Below, piece after piece: positions 11,503 to 21,632 of a DNA stretch of 64,000 nucleotides. A model generated the notes under the pieces. It ran no database searches and was not told the DNA's origin. It saw only the letters and a list, made by a program, of their open reading frames with translations. Positions within the stretch are counted from its first letter, which is position 1. Each line of letters begins with the position of its first letter. Source of the DNA: Wyeomyia smithii (lineage: Eukaryota > Arthropoda > Insecta > Diptera > Culicidae); contig NC_073696.1 of NCBI RefSeq assembly GCF_029784165.1, positions 112,934,665-112,998,664 on the forward strand, written 5' to 3'. Position numbers and translations under genes: made by a program.

Positions 11503-12305
11503 CAGTGGTGGGCACCGCTAACCGAAAATTTTGCGACGCTAATCGCTAAGTCGCTAACCGGAAAATTTAGCTCGATAATCGCTAAACGCTAAACGCTAAG
11601 CCCACATTAGCGGAACTTTCGCTAATCGCTAATCGCTAACTTTTTAATATGTAAAAAGTCATATCGCTATATTTATTGCTCATGTTTTGTGAGATTTGGA
11701 TCACTTTGATCTGTTTTGGTTAAACAAACGAGAACAATTACTTTTTAAAGCATTTACAATAAGAGGTTCACGAAACGGTATTCATATTTGATTTTGTAAA
11801 AACAAGAATAACAAAAGTTATGTAGCTTGCATTGAAAATAGATACTCTTAGGAATGTTTTCATGAAAATTCAATTATTATCTGAATCGAAAAAATAGAAC
11901 CAAAGTTCTCATAATTTCAAGCGCATTGCAATTTACCAAAGTTCTTGGTGTGCCAAAAATTCAATCTAGACCGTGTGCTTGTTCTTCAAAATGCTCCTGT
12001 GGCTTGTACGATAACTGGAACTCCATTCTAGGGTAAAAAAACTGACAAAAGTAACTTTCGCAGTAAAGTATGTTCATCTTTCGAAGCAATTTACGTACAC
12101 CATCAGCAATTCACAGTTTTTCTAAATATTTCTATTGTCGCTTCTCCACAAAATTTAGCGAATTAGCGATTAGCGTTTCGAAGGCCAAAATTTAAGCGAC
12201 GCTAACAGTTTCGCTAACCAGCTTAAAAATTAGCGAAATCGCTAACTGAATTTTAGCGTCGCTAGTTAGCGAATTAGCGAATTAGCGGAATGGTGCCCAC
12301 CACTG
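11503..12305. mobile_element. hAT-like non-autonomous transposon with perfect 8-bp target duplication
   Basis: The left end reads CAGTGGTGGGCACCGCTAAC and the right end is the inverted match ...GGTGCCCACCACTG. The 8-bp duplication AATTTAAC lies at 11495-11502 and 12306-12313. CAGTGGTGGGCA ends and an 8-bp duplication are hallmarks of hAT. The 803-bp body has no transposase. Both flanks are crowded with the motif GCTAATCGCTAA in many variants, on both strands. Confidence 0.95.
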
Positions 12306-12313
12306 AATTTAAC

Positions 12314-12425
12314 TTACACCAGCGTGCAAATAAGTTGAGCTGTTGTTGAAGATGAGTGGCGTCTTCGACGTTTTTGATTTCATTGAACAGTTTCAAGTCA
12401 TCAGCGAAGGCAAGGCGGGGACATT
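12314..12425 (-). pseudogene. Jockey-like RT catalytic-box piece of J1
   Basis: Encodes RLAFADDLKLFNEI and LFARWCKLN. FADD holds the two catalytic aspartates and is intact here. Sequence upstream of about 12425 no longer matches an RT, so the copy is 5'-truncated just before the catalytic motif. Confidence 0.75.
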
Positions 12426-12656
12426 TGTTCAAAGAAGCAGTTAATAGAATAACTAACTGGAATTGGAAACTATTGCACTTGGAAAAAGCGAAATATAAAT
12501 CAGCGGTTAAAAACAACGTTAGCAAACAACAATTGCAGTGTTGCTGTTGACTTGTTCGAATTCTGCCTCCTTTACAAAATATAGCCTAATAAGCATTCAA
12601 AGAGCAAAAGAGCGAAACCAAGCATGCTCAGGGGAAAAAAATGTCATTTGCAAATC
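12426..12656. other. Unassigned spacer
   Basis: Nothing recognised. It lies between the truncated 5' end of J1 and the Harbinger-like element at 12660. Confidence 0.4.
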
Positions 12657-12659
12657 TAA

Positions 12660-13163
12660 AGGCCCGAATACACACACGGCGTAATGACGCCTTCTCCATA
12701 CAAATTAGAAGGCACAAATTACAAATTAGATCGCGGCTTCCGCTGGGACACTATTAACCAGAACCTTTTAGCTTTACCTTCTAGTGAAGAAGGTAGTCGT
12801 TCGCCGCCTTCGGCTGCGTGCTTGACTGCCTTCCGTGCAGACGCATCGTGCCTTCCACGCGATCTTGTGTCACCTTCTTTCGGCAAAGGCGCTGGCAACG
12901 CCGTGTTATATCATTTTCCGCCTGCTGGTGATTCTAGAAGTGTGTTGCTTTATTTTTTCTTTCAACAAACATAAATAAACATGAATTGGATGGCATGCCG
13001 ACAAGAAGGTTAGCACACGGCGGAGTTGGAGACGGCGTGACTGCACCTTCCGTGTAGACGAGTGGAAGGTGGTAGATGCTAGACGCCACATTAGACGGTT
13101 TCAAAAAGGTACTGACAATTTTCGCCAGGAAGGCGTTGTCACGCCGTGTGTGTATTCCGGCCT
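12660..13163. mobile_element. PIF/Harbinger-like MITE with TAA duplication (AGGCC-CACACACGGCGT ends)
   Basis: The left end is AGGCCCGAATACACACACGG and continues CGT. The right end is the inverted match CCGTGTGTGTATTCCGGCCT. TAA flanks both sides (12657-12659 and 13164-13166). A 3-bp TAA duplication is typical of PIF/Harbinger. The 504-bp interior is unusually GC-rich for the window and reiterates AAGGCG/CGCCTT, but encodes no transposase. Open frames seen on both strands here are by-products of composition. Confidence 0.85.
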
Positions 13164-13257
13164 TAACGAATTCGTGGCACAATATAATGAACAGTATCCA
13201 GTATAATTTTTTTTTGGCTATTTTTAATCTGAGATGTTGCTTCGAACTTAGAAGTAA

Positions 13258-13637
13258 GGGGCCGTTCCTAAACCACGTGGTCATGAAGAGGAGGACGGGG
13301 GGGTTTGTCGAAAGACCACGAAAGAACACGCACGGTGGTAGGGGGGTTAACGAAACGACCACGTGGTCTTTTTTCCTGACTTATAATTTATTGCTGCCAC
13401 CAAGTCATGAATAAAGCTCTTGCATTATACATATAAATATAAAATTATAAGTTTAAGTGAAGTAAATAAAAAAATTTAAAATTTAAGTGAATTTTTGGCA
13501 CTTGACAAATGAAAAGACCACGTGGTAAAAGTCGCAAAGGGGGGGGGGGGTTGGCCAAAAGATCACGAAAACCACGGAGGGGTAAGGGGGGTATAAAAAG
13601 TTATCAAAACATGATCACGTGGTTTAGGAACGGCCCC
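13258..13637. mobile_element. PIF/Harbinger-like MITE with CACGTG-bearing ends
   Basis: The left end GGGGCCGTTCCTAAACCACG (continuing TGGTC) is the exact reverse complement of the right end, which closes GTGGTTTAGGAACGGCCCC. TAA lies on both sides (13255-13257 and 13638-13640). The 380-bp body has CACGTGG at both termini and at least twice inside, plus G-runs of up to ten. No coding capacity. Such GGGGCC ends with a TAA duplication fit PIF/Harbinger. Confidence 0.9.
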
Positions 13638-13993
13638 TAAACGCTCAACCGCATTTCGCGACAACAGTTTCACTTAGATTTTTAGTTAGAGGTTTGTTTT
13701 ATATTATACTCAAAGAAATTTGATTCAATGATCAACTTATTTTCCACAATTTCCAAACTTTTCGAATTATGCATCGTAGAAAATAAACAGTAGAATGTCT
13801 TGCAAACTATGCCTCACATCTCAATCGTCCACCGCCCGCTTTAAGATCTATTTGTGCCCAGTCATGTGTTGCCCAGATTTTCGATTAATCCGTAAACCTT
13901 GAAACCAATTGTTCTAGAAATGCACGTGAAAAAAAAACAAATCCCAACGGGAACTTCATCAATGCACTCACATGATCCTCGTTGATCTTGGGC

Positions 13994-14323
13994 TCAGATC
14001 GGTCGAGTCATCTCGCCGACCCAGCCGAACAGCATCACGATGAAGTTAGATATCCAAATTAGTTCAGTTTGCATTTCGGAATAACTTAAGAGGATTTGAA
14101 GATTTCGTTCCACTTTTGCTTGCCAATGAATGGATCCCGAAAAAAAGTGCTGATCAGTCGTCGGATTTTCACCTTCCACACATGCATTCGTGCACGTATG
14201 GCGATCAGCGCTGGCTTGGCTGTGAAGCGGAGTGTTCTGTATGTAGGATGCCGCCGATGTGTCTCGGGACGTGAACGCAAAACGCACCGGGAGAGATGAA
14301 AAATTACTCTGAGCCCTGGGCAT
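13994..14323 (-). CDS. Possible coding exon or gene fragment, unknown product
   Basis: An open frame whose last 20 codons (13994-14053) show strongly biased codons of the kind mosquito genes favour (TTC ATC GTG ATG CTG TTC GGC). They encode SNFIVMLFGWVGEMTRPI, a hydrophobic, membrane-like segment, and then TGA. About 20 bp after the stop is a good splice-donor sequence on the same strand (GTGAGT, plus-strand 13966-13971). Two minus-strand frames are open here, so the true frame is uncertain. I do not recognise the protein. It could be a terminal coding piece, a retained exon, or a pseudogene. Confidence 0.25.
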   Translation of the reverse strand: MPRAQSNFSSLPVRFAFTSRDTSAASYIQNTPLHSQASADRHTCTNACVEGENPTTDQHFFSGSIHWQAKVERNLQILLSYSEMQTELIWISNFIVMLFGWVGEMTRPI

Positions 14324-14734
14324 TGTTCTAGGATTGCCAGCCAGTCAGTCGGCAAAGCTGATTCACAGTGAGTTCGCATTGGGCATTATTATTCAGTTCA
14401 ATGTTGGTACATTTGTGCATACAAAATTAGAGATAAATAGTTTTACGAAAGTTGTTGAAATGTTCGAATCCTGAAAACCCACAGTAACTCATGTCACCAG
14501 ATATAAAGCGTTCTTTACTGATTTTAGAAAGAATCTTTTAGCGCTATCGATCGTCGCTCATCGTCACAGACGATGATGGATATGTGTTGGAGGAGGGTGA
14601 AATGCTTGTTTTAAGAGGAGAGGAACGAAGTAACGAAAACTGAAACTTCTGCCAGATCATTTCTGGAAAAGCTTAAAATTTAATGCGTTTCAGGCAGGTC
14701 GTCGCGGCAAAACTCGGGTTGCTTTTTTTGCTCA

Positions 14735-14871
14735 CTTATAAACAGCGTGACAATTGATTTTCGAACTGTGAAATTGTTATTTTCGCTCAAGCACATTCGG
14801 TTGGCGAGAGGTCTGTTGAGCTTTGACCGCCATCGGTGATCGATTACAATCCGGGTGTATTATTTTTCCAG
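14735..14871 (+). promoter_or_regulatory. Candidate promoter and 5' non-coding exon
   Basis: CTTATAAACAG at 14735-14745 is TATA-like. About 30 bp downstream the sequence becomes mixed in composition and runs without an ATG to CCAG|GTAAGA (exon end 14871), a near-consensus splice donor. The next good acceptor I see on this strand is TTTCAG at 16295-16300, before a coding-like exon. This pairing is inference. Confidence 0.3.
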
Positions 14872-16300
14872 GTAAGATTAATGTTAGTTTGCCAACGTCA
14901 TTTGGAAGATATACTAGGGATAGAAATCCGTAGAAATACATTTAAATAGCAATTTAGGGAATGATTTTGAAAAATAAACGATTTCGTTGGCAAACGTCAG
15001 AGTTTTCAAAATAAACACTTTTGCATGATTTTTCTGCTTCAAGTTGTGAAACAGGTATAAGTATATAAAGCTTTTCTAAACAAAGGTACAATCCTCACCA
15101 TACAAATATCGTGGAAAAAAAAGTTGTTGTTAAAATATAATGATGTGTTGTTTTCCTGCAGTAACTTCTTAATTTCATTCTTCTATCTTCACGTGCCTTC
15201 TGAGCTAATAAACTAATCTTTATGAAACATAGTAAAACACCAGATCTATGTTTTAAAAATGCTTGCAAAACCTTTGAATTTCTAAGAAACAGGCGTTTTT
15301 TCTGCAGGATAGACAAAAGTTCTAATCATAAAGTATAAAAAATCAAACATTTCTACTGTGCGAATAAAAATACCATAATGTGAGACACACCAGCACTTAC
15401 GAATTATAGTTGAACCTAAGTCTTCAATAGCAGTATTGAAAATAAGAGAAGACATTATTTTTAATAACAAATCATTACTTCTCTATTCGTGTTGAAAAGT
15501 AGATACCGGTGATTGGTTACGCAATATAATCTATCGATAAATGTTAATATGTATAAGAAGCCGCAAACAATATGCTCATAAATTGTGAGAAAACGATCTG
15601 TTTTATTATACTGCGATTGTGATTATTATGATAATTTTGGCTTTTACTGCATGATTGATCGTAAATTTCTACGTTCCGATACCACTTCCCAGACTACCTT
15701 CATCGAATGTCTTCGATTGTGCGCATTACTTGAGAGAGTCTCGTTTGAAGCAAAATAATTGCTCTGAATTATACATCTTTTATCTGGTTTTCCTAAGGTG
15801 TGAGAAATAATACCACAAAACAAAAAAGAACAATTTTATCTGCGAGTGTTTACCTTATTGACGTATTATAAATTCGATCATAAAATTCGGTTGTAATTTA
15901 CCTCATCTGTCGATTTTCTCATTTAAGACAATAATTTTAAAATTAGGTATTTTATTTTCATACCAATTATGCATAATCTTTTCATGGTCTTCTAACGCAA
16001 GAATTCTCAATTTGAAACTTTTTAATCAGCGGATGATGTAAGCTTTGATTTTATCAAAGTCCTACTTAAATCCGTATCATGAAAAATTATGTATAACATG
16101 GCTCTAATAAATCCAATCGCATAATAAATAATCCCAGTCTTTCACCAAATAGTGCAATAAAGCCCAAGCAACTGTTGCAAAACTTTTCAAGTCTGCACGT
16201 CTCACCTCTGCAGATGAAACGGTATACCATTAAACGCGAGAAAATAATAATAAATTTTAATTAATTTTAAATAAATAAATTACGATTCATACTCTTTCAG
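14872..16300 (+). other. AT-rich stretch, possible intron
   Basis: It begins with a consensus donor and ends ATTCATACTCTTTCAG, a polypyrimidine tract with acceptor. No frames, repeats or motifs of note were recognised in between. If the flanking exons are real, this is a 1.4-kb intron. Confidence 0.3.
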
Positions 16301-16485
16301 CACCTGAATCCGCGGAGAAGCACGAAATACTCATACCGATCCATATGGAGTATCATCTCGTGGTTCGAAGATTGCTCCCAGCAGGCTCGTTGCCACAGAA
16401 AGATGAAGTCTTTCGTTTTTACAGCGTGCGTAAATCGGTCGCCGTCGGCGAAATTCAGCCCAAAGAAGAGGAGACAGGACATTAA
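16301..16485 (+). CDS. Candidate terminal coding exon, unknown product
   Basis: Immediately after the acceptor TTTCAG, one frame is open for about 61 codons and ends at TAA 16483-16485. It contains PESAEKHEILIPIHMEYHLV, RRLLPAGSLPQKDEVFRFYS and VGEIQPKEEETGH. Codon choice (GAG AAG, CTC GTG, GTC GCC GTC GGC) looks like a real mosquito coding sequence rather than a chance frame, and the composition is clearly less AT-rich than the flanks. The reading phase requires one base from an upstream exon. The only in-frame ATG within the exon would give a 46-residue product. A second plus-strand frame is also open over the same bases, so the frame is not certain. No family recognised. Confidence 0.4.
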
Positions 16486-17879
16486 ACGGGTGCTTTAAAA
16501 TTCCTTCTTCCGGGGCCTCTGCCGCTGATTCATATGCGTTTGGACTGTGCTTGTTTACACATGGTTAGCCGGCTTTATGGCCAGGGCGTGCTTTCAACTG
16601 TCCGAGGGCACATTTGTCGAGCATCATTAGGCTGGAAGATTAGCCGTAAACCGCCGGGGTGTATCATTCCGAAGAGAGATGCCCGGTTGGGCCGACTTGA
16701 ACCATGGATTAAAGAGCAGAGAAATAAAAAGAGCACACAGTCTTCTCCTGCGGCCCAGCATCCATTCTGAGAAGTGTTTAAATTTTGCGGATCACATACG
16801 TGAAAATTGTGATCTCCGTTCAGTCCATACACGATCCGTTGTGGGCACTAAAGAGCACATGGGAAGAAAACGGATCAGGAGAAGTCTTATCGGGACTTCT
16901 CCTTTGCCGACCATAGGAGAAGTCCGTCATCGACGCAGTAATACGTTGCCTGCACAATTCATATTTGGTCCGGTAGGTTTTTTGAGCCATTAGCTGATGA
17001 TGATTATTATAATCCTTGAATGGGAATTAGGTACTTGGTAAAAAATAATCTACATTTTTAATGTGGCATTGTGGATTATAGGTTTTTTTTAGGTGCCTGC
17101 TGGCGGTATGTGAGCGACTGTTTTGTGCATTTATGTTTCGTAAATGCCTGAAACCCACATATTCTAGATGAGCATGATTGGTATGTGCGTTGCAGGATGA
17201 TAGACGCCTATGGAGACATTAAAACTGGTTCGAAAAAAGTTGTAAGAAAATTTCAAAAATTCAGCTAACTAGCATTGACTATCAAATTCCACTATTGATC
17301 GAAATAAGCCTAAGTCTTAGATTGCACTGATTGATATGATTTCCTTACCACTTGAAAAAAATCATCGATTTCTGATATAGCGTTTTAGAATAACCTAACT
17401 TCTAGTGCTAATGATGCATATGCATTTGATAATTCTAAAGAAACATTTCAAAAGGTCATATCTGCTTTGATCAATTTTTCGATCGATCACTTTCATTCAA
17501 CCACCATAACTTATTAAACACCTTTTATGACAGGTTATTCGCACAAGTTGATAGCGGAGGGATCACTCTAGCCTTCTGAACGAAAACCACACTTGGGAAA
17601 GTTACTAAAACTGAACCATTACCAAAATAAAAAGACGCTCCGGAAAACCGATGAAAGCAGATAGGACCTTTTAAAATGTTTATCTAGAATTTTTTTTATT
17701 AAATATTCTACTAATTCCTTGGACACGTCACTTGCAACAAATATGGTTAACCATAAATTTCATGTAATTATACAACCATATTCCCGACCATTATGTAATT
17801 TATTAAATCACGCTAATTATATACGAAACTGATACGAATATGAAAAAAAAAACAAAGATTTAGTATCGTGTAATACTAA
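16486..17879. other. Unassigned; possible 3' UTR at its start, hairpin at 16877-16903
   Basis: The first 500 bp are mixed in composition and could be 3' UTR of the candidate exon before them. The rest is AT-rich and unrecognised. A 78-codon frame at 16534-16770 has no recognisable motif. Confidence 0.3.
16877..16903. repeat. 10-bp perfect inverted repeat (hairpin)
   Basis: AGGAGAAGTC (16877-16886) faces GACTTCTCCT (16894-16903) across a 7-base loop. A further AGGAGAAGTC follows at about 16914. No T-run follows, so it is not an obvious terminator. Confidence 0.8.
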
Positions 17880-18212
17880 AATGTTGGTTGGTAAACGGCT
17901 GGACACGTGGCGTATTGAAAGCCCATTGTGATCATCCATCTCTGTTCAACAACTCCTGTCCCAACCTCTACGAGGTGCCGACCGGGATACGAGTAACCTT
18001 ATCGGAGATCGAGTAACAAACCCCCGTAGGAAACATTTGTCGTATGCTGACTGGGAAGGGGATCGCACGTGGCTGTCTCCCCATGTTAGGGGCGGCGTAC
18101 AACAGCGTCTGACCTGGATCGGGCGGCTAAAGCATGAAATGCGGTGCCTGGCCAGCTACGTTTAAGGCGGCAGCCCCGTCACGAAGCAAGGTATTGCAGC
18201 CCTAGTAAGGTA

Positions 18213-19097
18213 CCGTGGAATGGGGTGAAATTGATCAGTGGGGTGAAATTGATCAGTGGGGTGAAATTGATCACCTGAAAATTCGTGATAAAAATACTAA
18301 TCAAAAGATATTGCTCTTACAACACTAGGCAATGTTAACGTGTCCTTTAACGCAACTTTTGCATGATTCACATACCTGTCAAAGTTAACCCTTGCATGCC
18401 CGGTGCAATTTTTCATATTTTCGAAAAAAATTTCTATCTCAGTCAAAACTCAATCAAATTTGATCAAACAAGTTTCCAAATAACAAGAAAAAGTATTGAA
18501 TTTACTAAAAGTAATCTTAGTTGAGAGTTAATTACGTTAAATTTGGAGAAGTGAGTAAAGTTTGATAAAAGCTCAAAAAATGTAATTTTCAACAATGATC
18601 ATTTCGTACCATTAAAGAAATGCTGATGAATTCGCAGGAAACCATAAAAATTTTTATTTTAGAGCTAGTTTTTGAGCTTTTGCAACAAACCAAATTGAAA
18701 TCGGTCTAACGACGATCAAATAAGAGCAAAGTTAGCAACAAGCAGCTGAACCAAAATAAACAAATTTTAACCTGAAATATCGTTATTTTCGTTTCCAAAC
18801 TAGCTGTAAATGATATTTTTCAGTACAGAAATCATCATTTATCTTTAGCATATCGAAAAAAAAGCACAACGCCAAAAGGATGTATGGATTGCAATGGTGA
18901 TCAATTTCACCCCAATTTACCTCATAGTACCTAATAGAATTATCGAATTTATTTCATGAAGTAGACAATAGAAATTTCACCAATAGCCATAGAGATTTAC
19001 TGGAGCACATACCAGTACTTGTTTTAAAATTAATGTACATGAAGCTAGTTAATTGGAAATTATTATAAAAATTGATCAATTTCACCCCGTTCCATGG
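18213..19097. mobile_element. TA-flanked non-autonomous element T1 (CCGTGGAATGGGGTGAAATTGATCA ends), nested in R2
   Basis: The left end begins CCGTGGAATGGGGTGAAATT. The right end is its inverted match with two differences, closing ...CACCCCGTTCCATGG. TA lies on both sides (18211-18212 and 19098-19099). R1 has the uninterrupted sequence (GCAGCCCTTGTGAGGCAGCATAC), which fixes the insertion at a single TA-like dinucleotide. TGGGGTGAAATTGATCA is tandemly repeated three times at the left end and recurs inverted at about 18898 and at the right end. The 885-bp body lacks a transposase. Tc1/mariner-like by target site; family unnamed. Confidence 0.92.
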
Positions 19098-19099
19098 TA

Positions 19100-20717
19100 G
19101 CATACTGAATTTAAACTGCTACGAACAATCCAGATAATATTACGGAACGGAATAACAGGCATAGACTTGGGCGATCGAAAAAGGACAACGATTATTGGAA
19201 ACTCGGTACTTGGAATGTAAGATCTCTACTAGAATCGGCACGCAGAAGGTGAATGTGGAAGTCGGAGCTATCCAGGAGGTGCGTTGGCCAATGATGGGAA
19301 AACGTGAATTCCGTGCAGTAGATCCTATTGCGGACCCTTCATTTAAATACCACATCTACTACAGTGCCGGTGTAAAAGCAAAAAGAGGAGTCAATTTCGT
19401 GCTAATTGGGAAATAGATGAAGCATGTTATTAGGTGGAGGCCTATCAGTGACCGTACATGCGTGTTGAGGATTAATAGCACAAATCGCACTTTAGTAAAG
19501 ATAATGAACTGTACATACGATATATAATGTTTATAAACGATACCCCAATAGAAAATCTTAATGTACCTTGTTACCTTATTTTAGATACTATACTTTACTT
19601 TTCAATAAAGTAATGAGGTATAAAAAAAATACAGCCTAATCAATGTGTACGCACCGCCTAATAATAAACTCGATTACGAGAAGAAGGAGTTCTATGATTC
19701 TTTTGAGAAGACTTACAGTGAGTGCCCAGGACAGGACATCAAGATCGTCATCGGAGATGCTCCGTAATCGGTAGAAAACGCTTCCACTCTTCTACGAACA
19801 ATAATGGCCTGAGGCTTATCAATTTCGCTGCAGCTAGAGACATGGCCATCTGTAGCACTTATTTTGCACATCGGAATATTCGTAAGCACAACTGAATGCA
19901 CCCAAATGAGGTGGCCTGTACTCGATGGTTGGCACTTTTCAGACGCTACAGACGTAATACCGTTCAGAGGACCAAACGGTGACTCGGATCACTAGCTCGT
20001 GGTATCCAAGATCCGCGCCCAGTTGTACAACGTATTGAAATCTAAAACAATGAGGAATATATGGTTGAACATTCAACGGTTATCAAGTGGAGGAGCGGTT
20101 GCAGAGTACTCGCGGAAAGTTGATGAGTGGATCAATGAGCAAATTGGAGGGGACCTGAACAAACGGGGGAGACATATCTACAGTACGATCAGCACCACAA
20201 TGCGAGAAGTGTCGGGTATGGCTGCGACAACCGCGCCCAACGAGTGGTTTGACGCTGAGTGCCAGGGAACAACGGATGAGAAGCACCGCGCCAGAGGTCA
20301 CATATTGACTACGGTTGTGACGCGTTAAAGCGTCCTTTCTATCGAGTAGCTAGAACCACTGAAAAGAGACTCCATCGTAGGAAGAAATGCTAGCATTGGA
20401 AGCATGTCATTGCGGAGGCGGAGGGCTAATTATCCAGGCTCGATGCGAGGAGCTTCTACAAAAGGATCAACGGAATCAAAAAACCGAAACTATCGAATTT
20501 ATTGTTCAATAACGCATTGGGAGGTGCTATACGGAGAGCTGGCGTGTAGAGAGGCAGCACCATTATGACGAAGTCTGACATGCTCCTTGGTTTTGCGGAC
20601 GATATCGATATCATTGGTATTAACAGTAAGCCGATGAAAGAGGCCTTCGGAACCCTCAAGAGGAAAGTTGCGAGACTTGGGCTTGTCATAAACTCTGCCA
20701 AAACGAAGTACATGGTG
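19100..20717 (+). pseudogene. Endonuclease and partial RT remains of R2
   Basis: Readable pieces in order: LGTWNVRSLLES, IQEVRWPMMGKREFRAVDPI, YHIYYSAGVKAKRG, then after an insertion (about 19494-19630) SLINVYAP, GQDIKIVIGDA, RGPNGDSDH followed by a TAG, linker LNIQRLSSGGAVAEYSRKV and PNEWFDAEC. Sequence then jumps directly to NALGGAIRRAGV and FADDIDIIGINSK, so most of the RT fingers and palm is deleted. Unlike R1, the FADD box is intact here. It stops at KTKYMV, exactly where the 4.75-kb insertion starts. Confidence 0.85.
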
Positions 20718-20719
20718 AC

Positions 20720-21584
20720 ATGCACTCGAAGACAACGCAACGAAAATCTGACTGTGCTGACATCATCGAAGAGATTCGTGCTCTAGCTCAGGCAGTTCGT
20801 GAGGCTAAGCAAGAGTCAACAAACATCCGGATTATATTTCAGAAAACGGAGCTGCAAATCATCACCTTCACCATCACCAACAACGAAACATATTGAAGAA
20901 TCACAGGTCTTCTTGGCTAATCAATTTGACTTTATTCAGTCTGATTTCAACTTATTCAAAACTGAAATGAACGAACTGAAAAACAAAACCGCAAGTCTTG
21001 AAAAGGAAGTAGGGGACAGGCAGCAGAAATATCAATGCTTATCCACGTCTGTAGACCAGCTTGAACTTGAAATGGATAAACTTACTCGAGCCAAGCAGTC
21101 GAAGAACGCGATACTACTTGGAATTCCTTACGCCGAAAACGAAAACGCAAATGATATTGTGCACCGTACGGGTAAAGCAGTAGGATGCAGTTTTGATGCA
21201 AACGCTTTTCAAGCTAAACGACTCTATGCAAAATCAAGTTCGTCATCACCACCGGTTCTTATCTCATTTATCTCAGACAGTGTTGAAGAAAAATTTTTCG
21301 AGAGCAAACGTGAATATGGCGTATAAATGGCTGCCGAGATTTCTGAATCATTTGCTAGGGATGAGTTAACAACTTATAGCCGTGAATTGTTACGCATGAC
21401 AAAGGAACATCAGGCTCTGCTGGATATTAAATACGTATGGCCAGGAAGAGGCGGAATAGTGCTTATCAAAAAATCTGAAGGAGGTAAAGTTGAGAAGATT
21501 TCAACCAAAGAACAACTTAAATCTTCGTTGCAAATTGGTTTGAGGCAACAACATAGTACAGTCAACACTGATACCGTCATGTAA
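20720..21584 (+). pseudogene. ORF1 protein of the nested retrotransposon
   Basis: Begins at ATG 20720 (MHSKTTQRKSDCADIIEEIR) and shifts frame near 20855. It continues through a heptad-rich coiled coil (FNLFKTEMNELKNKTASLEK, SVDQLELEMDKLTRAKQSKN), then a globular part with LLGIPYAENENANDIV. A TAA at 21324-21326 interrupts the frame before ISESFARDELTTYSRELL and the C-terminal block GGIVLIKKSEGGKVEKIST. Coiled-coil ORF1 proteins with this kind of C-terminal block bind the element's RNA in several LINE clades. The frame resumes directly after the TAA, so it is a nonsense mutation in one ancestral ORF rather than two genes. ORF2 starts 48 bp after the ORF1 stop. Confidence 0.75.
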
Positions 21585-21632
21585 ATATTAACCCTATGTA
21601 TCCTGCTGAACCTCTATTAAATATCTTCTACA

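Larger units (their letters stand above)
10715..12425 (-). mobile_element. Jockey-like non-LTR retrotransposon fragment J1, 5'-truncated and split by a hAT element
   Basis: On the minus strand the RT begins abruptly at about 12425, just before LAFADDLKLF. It runs to WCKLN at about 12314, is interrupted by the element at 11503-12305, and resumes with CMILNPEKCSVITF. Thumb and C-terminal segments follow (LGVLLDSKLTF, LVRSSLEFCSTVW, SIQRRFVRYALR), with a frameshift near 11100. The 3' end has an (ATAA)-rich tail at about 10722-10745. Upstream domains are absent, as is usual after incomplete reverse transcription. Confidence 0.8.
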
